64,000 bases of DNA from Bacteroidia bacterium (GTDB lineage Bacteria > Bacteroidota > Bacteroidia > Flavobacteriales > Flavobacteriaceae). Below are positions 10,098 through 20,038 of this stretch, in pieces. A model generated the notes under the pieces. That model searched no databases and was not told the origin of the DNA. It worked only from the letters and a program-made list of their open reading frames with translations. Location of the stretch: contig JAUIFO010000009.1 of the NCBI GenBank assembly GCA_030430385.1, positions 104,796 through 168,795 on the forward strand. The letters run 5' to 3'. The stretch's first letter is position 1. Each line of letters begins with the position of its first letter. Made by a program: the position numbers and the translations under genes.

Positions 10098-11345
10098 ATG
10101 ATTGACAAGCAACACATTATAAATCGATTTATTAGTTACGTCACAATAGACACAGAATCAGATCCTGAAAGTGATACTACGCCAAGTACTGCCAAACAAT
10201 GGGATTTAGCAAACAAACTTGTTGAAGAGCTAAAAGCCATTGGCTTGAGTGATGTTACTATTGACGATAAAGCTTACATTATGGCGACCTTGCCGAGTAA
10301 TGTAGACCATGACGTTCCAACAATAGGGTTTATCTCTCATTTTGATACCTCTCCAGATTTCACTGGTGCAAATGTGAATCCGAGAGTCATTGAAGACTAT
10401 GACGGCAAAGACATTACACTTAATGCATCTGAGAATATTATTTTATCTCCAGATTACTTTGAAGATTTATTACTGTACAAAGGGCAAACCCTTATTGTAA
10501 CTGACGGAACCACATTGTTAGGTGCAGATGATAAAGCAGGAATTACTGAAATTGTATCGGCTATGGAATACCTTATTCAGCATCCTGAAATCAAGCATGG
10601 CACTATAAAAATTGGATTTACTCCTGATGAAGAAATAGGTCGAGGTGCACATCATTTTGATGTTGAAAAATTTGGTGCCGATTGGGCTTATACTATGGAT
10701 GGTAGCCAAATAGGTGAATTGGAATATGAAAATTTTAACGCTGCAGGTGCTAAAGTAAAAGTTAAAGGAAAAATTGTTCATCCTGGTTATGCCAAAGGCA
10801 AAATGGTGAATGCTATGTATATTGCTACTGAATTTATGAATGGCTTACCGCGACTTGAAACACCAGAACACACTGAAGGGTATCAAGGATTTTTCCATTT
10901 GTATGGCATCGATGGCAAGGTTGATGAAACAACACTCCAGTACATCATTAGAGATCACGATAAAGATCATTTTGAAGCGCGAAAAGAAGCCTTCCATAAA
11001 TTAGCACATCATATTAATTCTGAATATGAACGCGAGGTCATTACAGTAGAGATAAAAGACCAATATTTTAATATGAAAGAAAAGGTTGAACCTGTAATGC
11101 ATATTGTTGATATTGCTGAAGACGCTATGAAACAATTAGGCATTGAACCACTCATTAAACCTATTCGTGGAGGGACAGATGGCTCGCAATTGAGTTATAT
11201 GGGATTGCCTTGTCCAAATATCTTTGCTGGAGGTCATAATTTTCATGGACGTTATGAGTATGTTCCTGTTGAAAGTATGATCAAAGCTACTGAAGTGATC
11301 TGTAAAATTGCGGAATTGACAGCGCAACAAAACAACACATTATGA
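10098..11345 (+). CDS. pepT: Peptidase T (tripeptide aminopeptidase)
   Basis: 415 residues, full length for M20B peptidase T, a cytosolic di-zinc enzyme that removes the N-terminal residue from tripeptides. Visible motifs are [13 protein letters not shown] (zinc His and catalytic Asp near 79-81), [14 protein letters not shown] (bridging Asp), [11 protein letters not shown] (catalytic Glu and zinc Glu) and [36 protein letters not shown] and [10 protein letters not shown] near the C terminus complete the site. The stop overlaps the next start by 4 bp (ATGA), so the pair is translationally coupled. Confidence 0.95.
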   Translation: MIDKQHIINRFISYVTIDTESDPESDTTPSTAKQWDLANKLVEELKAIGLSDVTIDDKAYIMATLPSNVDHDVPTIGFISHFDTSPDFTGANVNPRVIEDYDGKDITLNASENIILSPDYFEDLLLYKGQTLIVTDGTTLLGADDKAGITEIVSAMEYLIQHPEIKHGTIKIGFTPDEEIGRGAHHFDVEKFGADWAYTMDGSQIGELEYENFNAAGAKVKVKGKIVHPGYAKGKMVNAMYIATEFMNGLPRLETPEHTEGYQGFFHLYGIDGKVDETTLQYIIRDHDKDHFEARKEAFHKLAHHINSEYEREVITVEIKDQYFNMKEKVEPVMHIVDIAEDAMKQLGIEPLIKPIRGGTDGSQLSYMGLPCPNIFAGGHNFHGRYEYVPVESMIKATEVICKIAELTAQQNNTL

Positions 11346-11941
11346 AAAAAATACATTCTGTAGAAGAATATATCGAAAACCATTCGCAATACACTGAAGC
11401 TTTAAGACTATTACGTGATACCATTCTCACTACTGAGTTAAACGAATCTGTAAAATGGAGCGCTCCAGTTTATGACCTCAATGGAAAAAATGTAGTCGGA
11501 CTTGGCGCTTTTAAGCATCATTTTGGAATTTGGTTTTTTAATGGTGTCTTTTTAAAAGACGAACACAATGTGCTTGTTAACGCACAAGAAAACAAAACCA
11601 AAGCCTTACGTCAAATGCGTTTTGAAAGTATTGAAGATATTGATACTAATATTGTTTTAGCTTACGTAAAAGAAGCAATTGAAAATCAGAAATTAGGAAA
11701 AGAGATCAAGCCTACACGAAACAAAAAGCCTGTTGATATTCCTGAAGAATTACAAACTGCATTTAAAACTAATTCAGATCTAAAAGCTGGTTTTGAAGCC
11801 TTAACTCCAGGAAAGCAACGTGAGTATTGTAACCACATTTCTGAAGCTAAGCGTGACGCTACAAAATTATCGCGTTTAGAGAAAATAACACCAATGATCA
11901 TTAGTGGTGTTGGCTTACATGACAAGTATAAAAATTGTTAG
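11342..11941 (+). CDS. YdeI/OmpD-associated family protein (DUF1801-type)
   Basis: 199 residues, cytosolic, no signal peptide. The N-terminal half is a DUF1801/YdhG-like fold ([23 protein letters not shown] near residue 17, in two parts; [15 protein letters not shown] near 60). The C-terminal half has the YdeI motif [20 protein letters not shown] (near 155) and SRLEKI. Some relatives are annotated as bacteriocin-protection proteins, but there is no firm molecular function. Its start overlaps the pepT stop by 4 bp, so it depends on pepT translation. Confidence 0.75.
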   Translation: MKKIHSVEEYIENHSQYTEALRLLRDTILTTELNESVKWSAPVYDLNGKNVVGLGAFKHHFGIWFFNGVFLKDEHNVLVNAQENKTKALRQMRFESIEDIDTNIVLAYVKEAIENQKLGKEIKPTRNKKPVDIPEELQTAFKTNSDLKAGFEALTPGKQREYCNHISEAKRDATKLSRLEKITPMIISGVGLHDKYKNC

Positions 11942-11959
11942 GCTTTTTAATTTTAATAA

Positions 11960-11993
11960 AAAAAACTCCTGATAAATTCAGGAGCTTTTTTTT
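11960..11993. terminator. Bidirectional terminator after the YdeI-like gene
   Basis: Stem CTCCTGA/TCAGGAG (11966-11972 with 11978-11984), 5-nt loop, A-run before and T8 after. It serves the convergent yajC side as well. Confidence 0.8.
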
Positions 11994-12009
11994 GTTTTTG
12001 TGGTATATC

Positions 12010-12285
12010 TTATTTGGCTGGTGCATTGAGTTTACTGCTCATTTCCATAGATAATGCTGAGCGCTCAAATTTCATTTTTCCAGCTAAGGTCTCAATCACA
12101 CAAGTATTGTCTTTATCATTTAGATCAACCACTTTTCCGTGTAAACCACTCTTTGTAATTACCTTATCACCACGTTTTAACTCAGATGCAAACTTTTTTT
12201 CTTGTTTTGCACGTTTCATTTGAGGTGCAATCATAAAAAAATACACCACAGCAAACATGGCTATAAAAGGCAGAAAATCCATCAT
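12010..12285 (-). CDS. yajC: Preprotein translocase subunit YajC
   Basis: 91 residues. YajC is a small inner-membrane partner of SecDF and the Sec holotranslocon. One N-terminal transmembrane helix (about 4-21) leads into MIAPQMKRAKQEKKFASEL and the cytosolic beta domain RGDKVITKSGLHGKVVDLN, the standard YajC signature. It ends the nusB-DUF1573-yajC run on the minus strand, 7 bp after the DUF1573 gene. This order is common in Bacteroidota, so co-transcription is likely. Confidence 0.92.
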   Translation of the reverse strand: MMDFLPFIAMFAVVYFFMIAPQMKRAKQEKKFASELKRGDKVITKSGLHGKVVDLNDKDNTCVIETLAGKMKFERSALSMEMSSKLNAPAK

Positions 12286-12292
12286 AACCTTC

Positions 12293-12793
12293 TTAGTTTA
12301 CTTTCTTAATAGAAGCAGAACCAGCTTTCTTATCAGCTGCATTTGGATCTGGCTCAATGAACGCTTTGATCTTAACAACTTCAGAACCTTTTTCAGTGTT
12401 AGTCGTTAACGTAATACTCTTACTTACTTGGTTATTACCTTTACCATTGAATTTTACAGTAAATTCAGCAGACTCACCTGGAGCTAAAGGCTCTTTTTTC
12501 CAATCTGAAGGTACCGTACAACCACATGTACTCTTGATATTACTTACAACTAAAGGTGCTTTACCTGTGTTTGTATATTTAAACTTAGTTTCAACTGGAG
12601 TTCCGTTTGTAATGGTTCCAAAATCATGCTCAGTTTCTTCAAAAGAAATCACTGGAAAATCTCCAGCAGTTGCATCTCTTTCAGCAGCAGCAGCTACATT
12701 TTCTGAATTGATTTTATCTGCAGCATTTTCTTCTTTACAAGATGTAAAAGCTACCATACAAAGTGCGCAAAATCCTAATAATACTTTTTTCAT
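12293..12793 (-). CDS. DUF1573 lipoprotein
   Basis: 166 residues with a lipoprotein signal (MVAFTSC, lipid Cys19). The DUF1573 domain is an Ig-like ASH/MSP-type beta sandwich: ETEHDFGTITNGTPVE (near 53), FKYTNTGKAPLVVSNIKSTC (ending near 90) and GCTVPSDWKKEPLAPGES. The adjacent Cys-Gly-Cys is the family hallmark. The function is unknown; it is exported and probably periplasmic. It sits between nusB and yajC, an order seen repeatedly in this phylum, and is followed by yajC after 7 bp. Confidence 0.85.
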   Translation of the reverse strand: MKKVLLGFCALCMVAFTSCKEENAADKINSENVAAAAERDATAGDFPVISFEETEHDFGTITNGTPVETKFKYTNTGKAPLVVSNIKSTCGCTVPSDWKKEPLAPGESAEFTVKFNGKGNNQVSKSITLTTNTEKGSEVVKIKAFIEPDPNAADKKAGSASIKKVN

Positions 12794-12930
12794 TGCTTTG
12801 TTTTTAAATTATACGTTTATCGTGTTTTTCGTTTTAAGATGCTAAAAGTAGTGATTATTTCATCGAATCAAAATTTTTTAGCATTTTTTTAGATGTAAGA
12901 AACCCAATAGTTAAAAGGCTTTTCAAGAAG

Positions 12931-13875
12931 TTACATCAACCCTCTACCGATTTTGTTAAGCTTTTTTTCTGAAGTGTATTCCTTGACAATTTTGTCTAAA
13001 ATTCCATTGATGAAATTGCTACTTTTTGGTGTAGAATATTCTTTAGCTATTTCTAAATATTCATTAATAGTAACCTTCACTGGAATAGATGGAAACTTTA
13101 GAAACTCACAAATCGCCATTTGCATTAAAACCGTATCAATTTGTGTGATTCGTTCAGAATCCCAATTTTTAGTTTTAGAAGCTATGGCTTCAGAGAGTGT
13201 ACTTTGGTTAAGAATTGTTTTTGTTAAGAGTTCTTCAGCAAATACTCTATCATCTTCATCCTTGAAGAGTTTTGGTAAAAAATGATGCTCAGAACTTGTT
13301 GGCTTTAGCTTTCGAATCAATTTCAGAATTCCAGTATTCACCACAGGAATGTCATCTAACCACGTTATATTTTTGTCTTCGTAGTAATCATATAACTTAT
13401 CATTAGGCGCAATAACTTCTTCAAATATTGAGATAAAAAACTCCTTATCTTCTTTAAATGTAGAGGTTGATGTTTCCATGTAAGCTTTATAGATATCACT
13501 ATTTATAATCGCTTTATAAATAATATCTACATATTCAAAATCAAGATACCAAGGGTTTAATTTTCTATCCTCAAGCGCTTTGGCTAATGCTTCATTGGCA
13601 CTTAATAAGGTCAGCACTTCATTATTGATAAACTTAAGATGAGTTGGTGCAGGTTTGTTACCTGAAAGAAGTTTCTGTTGTGATTTTTCGTGTCTATCTT
13701 TGGCTTTTTTGTGAACCTCAATAATAAGTGATAACACACTTAAGTACAAATCATACGTGCTATCTAAACTTTTGTTTAAGAAACGTGTTTTGCTTTTTAC
13801 ATCTTCGCTTTCAGATTTATTAGAAGCGTAAAGCGTTTGCATTACCTTAATACGAATATGTCTTCTGTTGAGCAT
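12931..13875 (-). CDS. nusB: Transcription antitermination factor NusB (long form)
   Basis: 314 residues, about twice the E. coli length. The NusB fold core starts with LNRRHIRIKVMQTLYASNK at the N terminus. It resumes in the C-terminal 130 residues: DEDDRVFAEELL, NWDSERITQIDTVLMQMA, KFPSIPVKVTINEYLEIAKE and SSNFINGILDKI. The middle insertion is usual for flavobacterial NusB. NusB with NusE/S10 binds boxA RNA and promotes antitermination of rRNA operons. It heads the nusB-DUF1573-yajC run, 137 bp upstream of the DUF1573 gene, so the latter may also have its own promoter. Confidence 0.9.
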   Translation of the reverse strand: MLNRRHIRIKVMQTLYASNKSESEDVKSKTRFLNKSLDSTYDLYLSVLSLIIEVHKKAKDRHEKSQQKLLSGNKPAPTHLKFINNEVLTLLSANEALAKALEDRKLNPWYLDFEYVDIIYKAIINSDIYKAYMETSTSTFKEDKEFFISIFEEVIAPNDKLYDYYEDKNITWLDDIPVVNTGILKLIRKLKPTSSEHHFLPKLFKDEDDRVFAEELLTKTILNQSTLSEAIASKTKNWDSERITQIDTVLMQMAICEFLKFPSIPVKVTINEYLEIAKEYSTPKSSNFINGILDKIVKEYTSEKKLNKIGRGLM

Positions 13876-13975
13876 GTAAAGAACTTTAAGTTATGATTTG
13901 GAAACTATATCTATTAATCTACTAATGTGAAATCATTCGACAAAAGTAGTATAAATTTACTCGGAAAGACAACAA

Positions 13976-15079
13976 TTATTTTGCTTGTTCTTTCTTTCTA
14001 GTTTCTATACGCTCTTTGGCTATACTTAAAGCAGCTACATTTGTAGTAATATTTCCTGCTTTTGCTCTTTCTAGAATTTCTTCAGTAGTACTGTAAATAT
14101 TTTCAGTTTTACGCATGATTTCTTGCTTGTCATAATTTTCAAGCTCAGCATAAACATTTATAATTCCACCAGCATTGATTAAGAAATCTGGAGCATAAAC
14201 AATACCGCGTTCTTGCAATAGTAAACTGTGCTTATCTTCTTCAGCTAATTGATTATTAGCAGCACCTGCAATCACTTTTGCTTTTAATTTATGTATGGTA
14301 TCGTCATTAATTGTAGCGCCTAGTGCGCAAGGAGCATAAATATCCATCTCTTCAGAATAAAGATCGTTTCCGCCATAAATAGTGACGTCATATTTAGATT
14401 TCACGCTTTCAAGACGCTCTTGATTAATATCAGAAATCGTCACCTTAGCACCTTCATTTACCAAGTGTTCTACCAAAGCTTCTCCTACATGACCAATACC
14501 TTGAACGTATACTGACTTATCTTCGAGAACATCACTACCAAATTTAAATTTTGCAGCAGCTTTCATTCCCATAAATACACCATAAGCAGTTATAGGAGAC
14601 GGATTTCCTGCACCACCTTTACTTTCAGAAATTCCAGTAACATAAGGCGTCACTTCCCTTACCAAATCCATATCTGCAGTAGTCATTCCAACATCTTCTG
14701 CTGTAATGTATCTTCCGCTTAAGGAATGTACAAACTCACCAAACTTTTTCATAAGTTCAGGTGTTTTTTGGGTTTTAGCATCACCAATAATAACTGCTTT
14801 TCCACCACCTAAATTTAAACCAGTAATAGCCGACTTAAAAGTCATTCCTCTTGATAAACGAAGTACATCATTTAAGGCTTCCCATTCGTTATTGTAATTC
14901 CACATTCTAGTACCTCCAAGAGCAGGTCCTAAAACTGTGTTATGAATTCCAATTATTGCTTTTAAACCAGTATCTTTGTCATTGCAAAACACAATTTGCT
15001 CGTGATTATCAAATGATAATTGACCAAAAACGGGGTCTATTTTTTGAAGTTCTTTAAAACTTAATACGTCTGATGTCAT
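13976..15079 (-). CDS. Leucine/valine-type amino-acid dehydrogenase (Glu/Leu/Phe/Val dehydrogenase family)
   Basis: 367 residues, the usual length for leucine dehydrogenase. Motifs: LGPALGGTRMW (near 51), the catalytic-lysine loop GLNLGGGKAVIIGDAK, ITAEDVGMTT, and a Rossmann NAD-binding segment VYVQGIGHVGEALVEHLVNE. The C-terminal region has IAGAANNQLAEE and LINAGGIINVY. These enzymes deaminate branched-chain amino acids oxidatively to 2-keto acids in the cytosol. The specificity (Leu, Val or Phe) cannot be fixed by eye. A well-spaced flavobacterial promoter lies upstream. The HMG-CoA lyase at 4.5 kb would act later in leucine breakdown. Confidence 0.88.
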   Translation of the reverse strand: MTSDVLSFKELQKIDPVFGQLSFDNHEQIVFCNDKDTGLKAIIGIHNTVLGPALGGTRMWNYNNEWEALNDVLRLSRGMTFKSAITGLNLGGGKAVIIGDAKTQKTPELMKKFGEFVHSLSGRYITAEDVGMTTADMDLVREVTPYVTGISESKGGAGNPSPITAYGVFMGMKAAAKFKFGSDVLEDKSVYVQGIGHVGEALVEHLVNEGAKVTISDINQERLESVKSKYDVTIYGGNDLYSEEMDIYAPCALGATINDDTIHKLKAKVIAGAANNQLAEEDKHSLLLQERGIVYAPDFLINAGGIINVYAELENYDKQEIMRKTENIYSTTEEILERAKAGNITTNVAALSIAKERIETRKKEQAK

Positions 15080-15125
15080 GTAATTTAAATTAAATCTGTT
15101 TTTGCAGAATAAACAAAACAGCGTG

Positions 15126-15156
15126 CAAAAATAAATTAATATTAGAGTATTAACAA
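15126..15156 (-). promoter_or_regulatory. Bacteroidota-type promoter for the leucine-type dehydrogenase
   Basis: On the minus strand, TTG (15156-15154) is followed after 20 nt by TATTTTTG (15133-15126). This matches TTG-N17-23-TAnnTTTG. Transcription would start about 40 nt before the ATG at 15079. Confidence 0.6.
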
Positions 15157-15206
15157 AAATATCGCTGTTAAATTATTAATCTTAAAAAAATAAAGCTCCA
15201 AAACAA

Positions 15207-16961
15207 ATGAAGGAACTTAAACACATTAATAAGTACTTTCTAAAATACAAATACAAGCTACTCTTTGGTGTTATCATTACCATTTGTGCCAAAATATTTG
15301 CACTCTTTACACCACGTTTTATTGGCGACTCCATTACCATCATATCAAACAAATTAAATGGTGAAATCACTCAAGAGGTATTTGAACACGAGTTAACAAC
15401 AACTATTTTATTATTAGTTGGAGCTGCAATCATTGCTGGTGGATTTACCTTTTTGATGAGACAGACCATTATTAATGTATCGCGTTACATTGAATATGAT
15501 CTTAAAAATGAAGTCTACCAACAATACCAACGCTTGTCTTTAAATTTTTATAAGTCGAATAGAACTGGAGACTTGATGAACCGCATCAGTGAAGATGTGA
15601 CCAAAGTCCGTATGTATACTGGCCCAGCAATCATGTATACCGTTAATATGGTGACTTTATTTATTGTTGCTTTAATTTATATGATCAGTGTTGCACCGAA
15701 GCTTACATTGTACACCATGCTTCCGCTACCATTTTTGTCTTTTATAATATACAAACTGAGTAAAGTCATTAATAAACGAAGTACTATTGTACAAGAATAC
15801 CTTTCTAGTTTATCTACATACTCACAAGAGTCATTTAGTGGTATTTCTGTAATCAAAGCTTATGGTATTGAAGGCGACAACTATAAAGCCTTTAATACAT
15901 TAGCTACTGAAAGTAAACAAAAGCAAATCGATTTAACCAAAGTTCAAGCTTTGTTTTTTCCATCTATGATCTTATTGATTGGCATCAGTAATATTCTAGT
16001 TGCCTACATTGGAGGTATGCAATACATTAATGGTGAGATTGAAGATATTGGAACCATTGCAGAATTCCTTATTTATGTGAACATGCTAACTTGGCCAGTG
16101 GCAACAGTTGGTTGGGTTACCAATTTAGTCCAGCAAGCTGAAGCCTCTCAAAAACGCATTAATGAGTTTTTAAAGCAAGAACCTGAAATCAAAAATAACA
16201 GCACGCAAGCCATCGAGATTCAAGGAAACATCGCTTTTAAAAATGTATCCTTTGTTTATCCAGATACAAATATTACTGCTCTTGATAATATTAGTTTTTC
16301 ATTATTAAAAGGTGAAACACTAGCTGTATTGGGGAAAACGGGTTCAGGCAAGTCTACAATTTTAGATTTAATTGGTCGCCTTTATGATGTTCAAAGTGGT
16401 GAGATCACTATTGACGGAAACACTATAGATCAAATTCATTTAGAAAGCTTGAGAGATAGTATTGGCTATGTTCCTCAAGATGCGTTTTTATTTTCTGATA
16501 GTATAGAGAATAACATTCGGTTTGGTAAAGAAGATGCTTCCGAAGAAGAAGTCATAGAAGCTGCCAAACTAGCTTATGTGCACAAGAACATTAAGAAATT
16601 CACCAATGGTTATAAAACCAAATTAGGTGAACGCGGCATCACACTATCTGGTGGACAAAAACAGCGTATATCTATTGCCAGAGCCCTTATTAAAGCGCCA
16701 GAAATCATGTTATTTGACGATTGTCTTTCTGCTGTTGATACAGAAACTGAAGAGAAAATCTTAAAAAGCTTACGCAAAGTTTCCGACGGAAAAACTACCA
16801 TTATTGTAAGTCATCGTGTATCCTCTGCAAAAGATGCTGACAAGATTATTGTACTCGATGACGGGAAAATAATTCAAAGCGGAACACACGATCAATTGAT
16901 AAACATTGATGGTTACTACAAAGAACTCTATCTAAAACAACTTAGCTCAAAAGAATTATAA
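15207..16961 (+). CDS. ABC exporter, fused permease and ATPase (MsbA/BmrA-like)
   Basis: 584 residues. An N-terminal six-helix exporter domain (about 15-310) is followed by an ATPase domain: Walker A GKTGSGKST (near 377), Q-loop VPQDAF, signature LSGGQKQR (near 480), Walker B IMLFDD (near 501) and switch SHR. The residue after Walker B, normally the catalytic Glu, is Asp (MLFDDCLSAVDT), so this may be a weakly hydrolysing or specialised exporter. The substrate is unknown: lipid or drug by family. It is divergent from the dehydrogenase with 127 bp between, and no partner half-transporter is adjacent, which suggests a homodimer. Confidence 0.88.
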   Translation: MKELKHINKYFLKYKYKLLFGVIITICAKIFALFTPRFIGDSITIISNKLNGEITQEVFEHELTTTILLLVGAAIIAGGFTFLMRQTIINVSRYIEYDLKNEVYQQYQRLSLNFYKSNRTGDLMNRISEDVTKVRMYTGPAIMYTVNMVTLFIVALIYMISVAPKLTLYTMLPLPFLSFIIYKLSKVINKRSTIVQEYLSSLSTYSQESFSGISVIKAYGIEGDNYKAFNTLATESKQKQIDLTKVQALFFPSMILLIGISNILVAYIGGMQYINGEIEDIGTIAEFLIYVNMLTWPVATVGWVTNLVQQAEASQKRINEFLKQEPEIKNNSTQAIEIQGNIAFKNVSFVYPDTNITALDNISFSLLKGETLAVLGKTGSGKSTILDLIGRLYDVQSGEITIDGNTIDQIHLESLRDSIGYVPQDAFLFSDSIENNIRFGKEDASEEEVIEAAKLAYVHKNIKKFTNGYKTKLGERGITLSGGQKQRISIARALIKAPEIMLFDDCLSAVDTETEEKILKSLRKVSDGKTTIIVSHRVSSAKDADKIIVLDDGKIIQSGTHDQLINIDGYYKELYLKQLSSKEL

Positions 16962-17032
16962 CTATTTGTTGCTTACTTTAATTTTTTTTTTGATTTTTGA
17001 AGCACTAACATCTCAAAAATTAATAATTAGCT

Positions 17033-17437
17033 ATGAGTGATCACGGAATGATGGAGAAAGAGGAAATTTTCTCGAAAGTATTAAGAGCAGGTAGAAGAAC
17101 TTACTTTTTTGATGTAAGATCTACAAAAGCTGGCGATTACTATTTAACAATTACCGAAAGTAAAAAATTCACTAATGATGATGGGTCGTTTCACTATAAG
17201 AAACACAAGATTTATCTATACAAAGAAGACTTCAGTGAATTCAATAGTATTTTACAAGAAATGACAGATTATATTATTGCTGAAAAAGGTGATGAAGTAA
17301 TTAGTGAAAGACATCAAAAAGATTTCAAAAAAGAAGATTACAGTACTTCAAATGATGATATTGCCGAAGGTGGTGAAGCTACACCAACTTCTGATTCTGC
17401 AGATAAATTTACAGACATCAGCTTTGAAGACATTTAA
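17033..17437 (+). CDS. PUR-family (DUF3276) nucleic-acid-binding protein
   Basis: 134 residues. The N-terminal ~85 residues form a PUR-alpha-like domain: KEEIFSKVLRAGRRTYFFDV (8-27), STKAGDYYLTITESKKF and KHKIYLYKEDFSEFNSILQE. The acidic, Ser/Thr-rich tail (about 95-134) is disordered. Bacterial PUR homologues, studied in Borrelia, bind RNA and DNA and tune translation. DUF3276 proteins are conserved across Bacteroidota. The start at 17033 gives MSDHGMMEKEE; the Met at residue 6 or 7 is an equally possible start. It is monocistronic, with a strong terminator after it. Confidence 0.82.
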   Translation: MSDHGMMEKEEIFSKVLRAGRRTYFFDVRSTKAGDYYLTITESKKFTNDDGSFHYKKHKIYLYKEDFSEFNSILQEMTDYIIAEKGDEVISERHQKDFKKEDYSTSNDDIAEGGEATPTSDSADKFTDISFEDI

Positions 17438-17461
17438 TTGATCTTTTGTTAAAACACAGCT

Positions 17462-17492
17462 AAACCGTTACGAGTACGTAACGGTTTTTTTT
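17462..17492 (+). terminator. Terminator after the PUR-family gene
   Basis: Perfect 10-bp stem AAACCGTTAC/GTAACGGTTT around a 6-nt loop, followed by a T-run. Confidence 0.85.
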
Positions 17493-17527
17493 ATTTTTAT
17501 ACCTTATTACTGTTCAATTTTTATGTT

Positions 17528-20032
17528 ATGAAATATGCGTTCCTTTTGTTTGGCCTTATATACTTTAGTGTAAATGCGCAAACCCAAACAGACCTTTCCT
17601 ATTATTTACCACAAGATATAAGTTATGATACTCGTATTCCGACACCTGAATCTGTTGTTGGTCATCAAGTTGGAGAATGGCATATCACGCATGACAAACT
17701 TATACAATACATGAAGGCTTTGGCTAATGCGTCAAACCGAATAACTCTTGAAGATCGTGGTGTGACTTTTGAAGATAGACCTTTACCTCTGCTCACGATT
17801 ACGTCGCCAAAAAACCATAACAATATTGAGTCTATTAGAACGAATCATATTTCAGCAACTGAAACGAATACTGCTAATATTGAGAACAGACCTGTTGTTG
17901 TATATCAAGGATTTTCAATTCATGGCAATGAACCAAGTGGCTCAAACGCTGCTTTACTCGTCGCTTATTATTTAGCGGCTGCCCAAGGCGATGCTATTGA
18001 AACCATGCTTGACAACACCATCATTTTGTTTGATCCTTGCTACAATCCAGATGGTTTACAACGATTTGCATATTGGGTAAACACCAATAAAAGTGCGCAT
18101 ATAAATCCAGATCCTAACGATCGTGAATACAGTGAAGTTTGGCCTGGAGGTCGAACCAATCATTATTGGTTTGATATGAATAGAGATTGGCTTCCTGTGC
18201 AACTACCAGAATCTAGAGTGCGAATAGCTTCGTTTCATAAGTGGTTACCAAATGTGCTTACAGATCATCACGAAATGGGCACTAATGCTACCTTCTTCTT
18301 TCAACCAGGTATTCCTTCCAGAACGCATCCACTAACGCCGAAGTTAAATCAAAAACTCACCAAATCTATCGGACATTATCACGCTAAAGCTTTAGACAAG
18401 ATTGGTTCATTGTATTACACTGAAGAAAATTTTGATGATTTTTATTACGGAAAAGGCTCAACATTTCCAGATATTAACGGCAGTATTGGAATTTTGTTTG
18501 AACAAGCAAGTTCACGTGGTCACGCTCAGGAAAGTGTGAATGGTGTGCTTACGTTTCCGTTTACAATTAGAAATCAGTTTACTACTGCATTATCTACTTT
18601 GGAAGCTGCAAACAGTTTACGAAAAGACATTTTACAATACCAACATGATTTTTATAAAAACGCAAGAGATGAAGCAAGTTCTGCTTCAGGAAAAGCTATT
18701 GTTTTTGGCGATGAAAAAGATGCAGCAAAGACCTATCATCTTGCTGAAATCTTAAAGCGCCATCACATTGATATTCATCATATCAAAAATGACTTTAGCA
18801 AAAATGGAAAACGTTACACAAAACATCATAGTTATGTAGTTCCAATGCATCAAAAAAATCATCGCTTAATTAAGGCTATGTTTGAGAAAAGAACATCGTT
18901 TCAAGACAGTTTGTTTTACGATGTTTCAGCTTGGACCTTTCCGTTGGCTTTCGGATTAGATTACGATGATAGCATTGCGATGTCTCAAGCTGGTGAAAAA
19001 ATTGAAAACCTCGACATGCTTGATGGTAAGGTGTCTTCAAATAGTAATTATGCCTATGTTATGGAATGGCACGAATATTACACGCCTAAAGCTTTAAATG
19101 CCATCCTTAAAAGCGGATTACGAGCAAAAGTAGCTATGAAACCGTTTAAAATAAATGGTAAACAATATGATTATGGTACGATTTTAATTCCTATTCAAAA
19201 TCAGAATAGAAATGTAAATTCTTTATACAACACCTTACAAGATATTGCTAAGGAAAGTCATATCACGATGGACGGCCTCTATACTGGTTTAACTGAAGGT
19301 ATCGATTTAGGAAGTAGTCAGTTTAGAGCTTTAAGTTTACCTAAAGTTGCCATGATTGTTGGTGATGGCATAAGAAGCTATGATGCTGGTGAGATTTGGC
19401 ATTTATTTGATCAACGTTTTGGAATGCAGCTTACAAAATTAGATACACGAGATCTAAGTTATGCAGATTTAAGTCGTTACAACACTATTATTCTTCCAAG
19501 TGGATCTTTAGAAAAATCGGAAACGGAGTCTATCAAGAAATGGATAGAAGATGGAGGTACACTTATTGCCTACCGAAGTGCTCTGCAATGGTTGAACAGA
19601 AATGACATTGTAAAATTTGAATTCAAAACTAAAGAGCAGGTTGCCAAAAAAGTAACATTTGAAGATCGCGGAAATTTTAGAGGTGCTCAGGTCATTGGAG
19701 GTGCAATTTTTGAAGCGATGCAAGATCGTTCGCATCCTATAAATTTTGGTTACAAGAATGATAACATTGCGTTGTTTAGAAACAATACCATATTTATAAA
19801 GCCAAATAAACAGAGTTACAACAACCCTTTACAATACTCAAAAACACCTTTATTGAGTGGTTATGTTTCAAAGCAAAATCTGGATAGCTTAGCTTTGAGC
19901 GTGCCTTTTCAAGTGAATCGTTATCAATCTGGAAAGATTATTTCATTTACAGACAACACCAATTTTAGAGCCTTTTGGTATGGCACCAATAAGCTACTGA
20001 TGAATGCTGTTTTCTTTAGAAATCAGATGTAA
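17528..20032 (+). CDS. Exported M14-family zinc carboxypeptidase
   Basis: 834 residues with a signal peptide (about 1-17, VNAQT). The M14 domain spans about 40-370: zinc motif HGNEPSG (His132, Glu135), NPDGLQRFAYW, WFDMNRDW, the third zinc ligand region LTDHHEMG (near 243) and ILFEQASSRG near 330. The C-terminal ~300 residues resemble a class I glutamine-amidotransferase-like domain (VAMIVGDGIRSYDAGEIWHL; IILPSGS), a combination usual for large Bacteroidota M14 enzymes. It is probably a periplasmic or secreted peptidase acting on peptides or peptidoglycan stems. No T9SS tail is seen. Confidence 0.85.
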   Translation: MKYAFLLFGLIYFSVNAQTQTDLSYYLPQDISYDTRIPTPESVVGHQVGEWHITHDKLIQYMKALANASNRITLEDRGVTFEDRPLPLLTITSPKNHNNIESIRTNHISATETNTANIENRPVVVYQGFSIHGNEPSGSNAALLVAYYLAAAQGDAIETMLDNTIILFDPCYNPDGLQRFAYWVNTNKSAHINPDPNDREYSEVWPGGRTNHYWFDMNRDWLPVQLPESRVRIASFHKWLPNVLTDHHEMGTNATFFFQPGIPSRTHPLTPKLNQKLTKSIGHYHAKALDKIGSLYYTEENFDDFYYGKGSTFPDINGSIGILFEQASSRGHAQESVNGVLTFPFTIRNQFTTALSTLEAANSLRKDILQYQHDFYKNARDEASSASGKAIVFGDEKDAAKTYHLAEILKRHHIDIHHIKNDFSKNGKRYTKHHSYVVPMHQKNHRLIKAMFEKRTSFQDSLFYDVSAWTFPLAFGLDYDDSIAMSQAGEKIENLDMLDGKVSSNSNYAYVMEWHEYYTPKALNAILKSGLRAKVAMKPFKINGKQYDYGTILIPIQNQNRNVNSLYNTLQDIAKESHITMDGLYTGLTEGIDLGSSQFRALSLPKVAMIVGDGIRSYDAGEIWHLFDQRFGMQLTKLDTRDLSYADLSRYNTIILPSGSLEKSETESIKKWIEDGGTLIAYRSALQWLNRNDIVKFEFKTKEQVAKKVTFEDRGNFRGAQVIGGAIFEAMQDRSHPINFGYKNDNIALFRNNTIFIKPNKQSYNNPLQYSKTPLLSGYVSKQNLDSLALSVPFQVNRYQSGKIISFTDNTNFRAFWYGTNKLLMNAVFFRNQM

Positions 20033-20038
20033 GTATTG

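Noticed and set aside
12357..12845. 162-residue open frame opposite the DUF1573 lipoprotein gene
   Set aside because: It is the antisense shadow of a well-supported gene, with hydrophobic low-information sequence and no start context.
12839..12884. ATGCTAAAA...TTTTAGCAT inverted repeat upstream of DUF1573, followed by T-run
   Set aside because: The 28-nt loop is long, no + strand gene needs a terminator here, and the arms are AT-rich enough to arise by chance.
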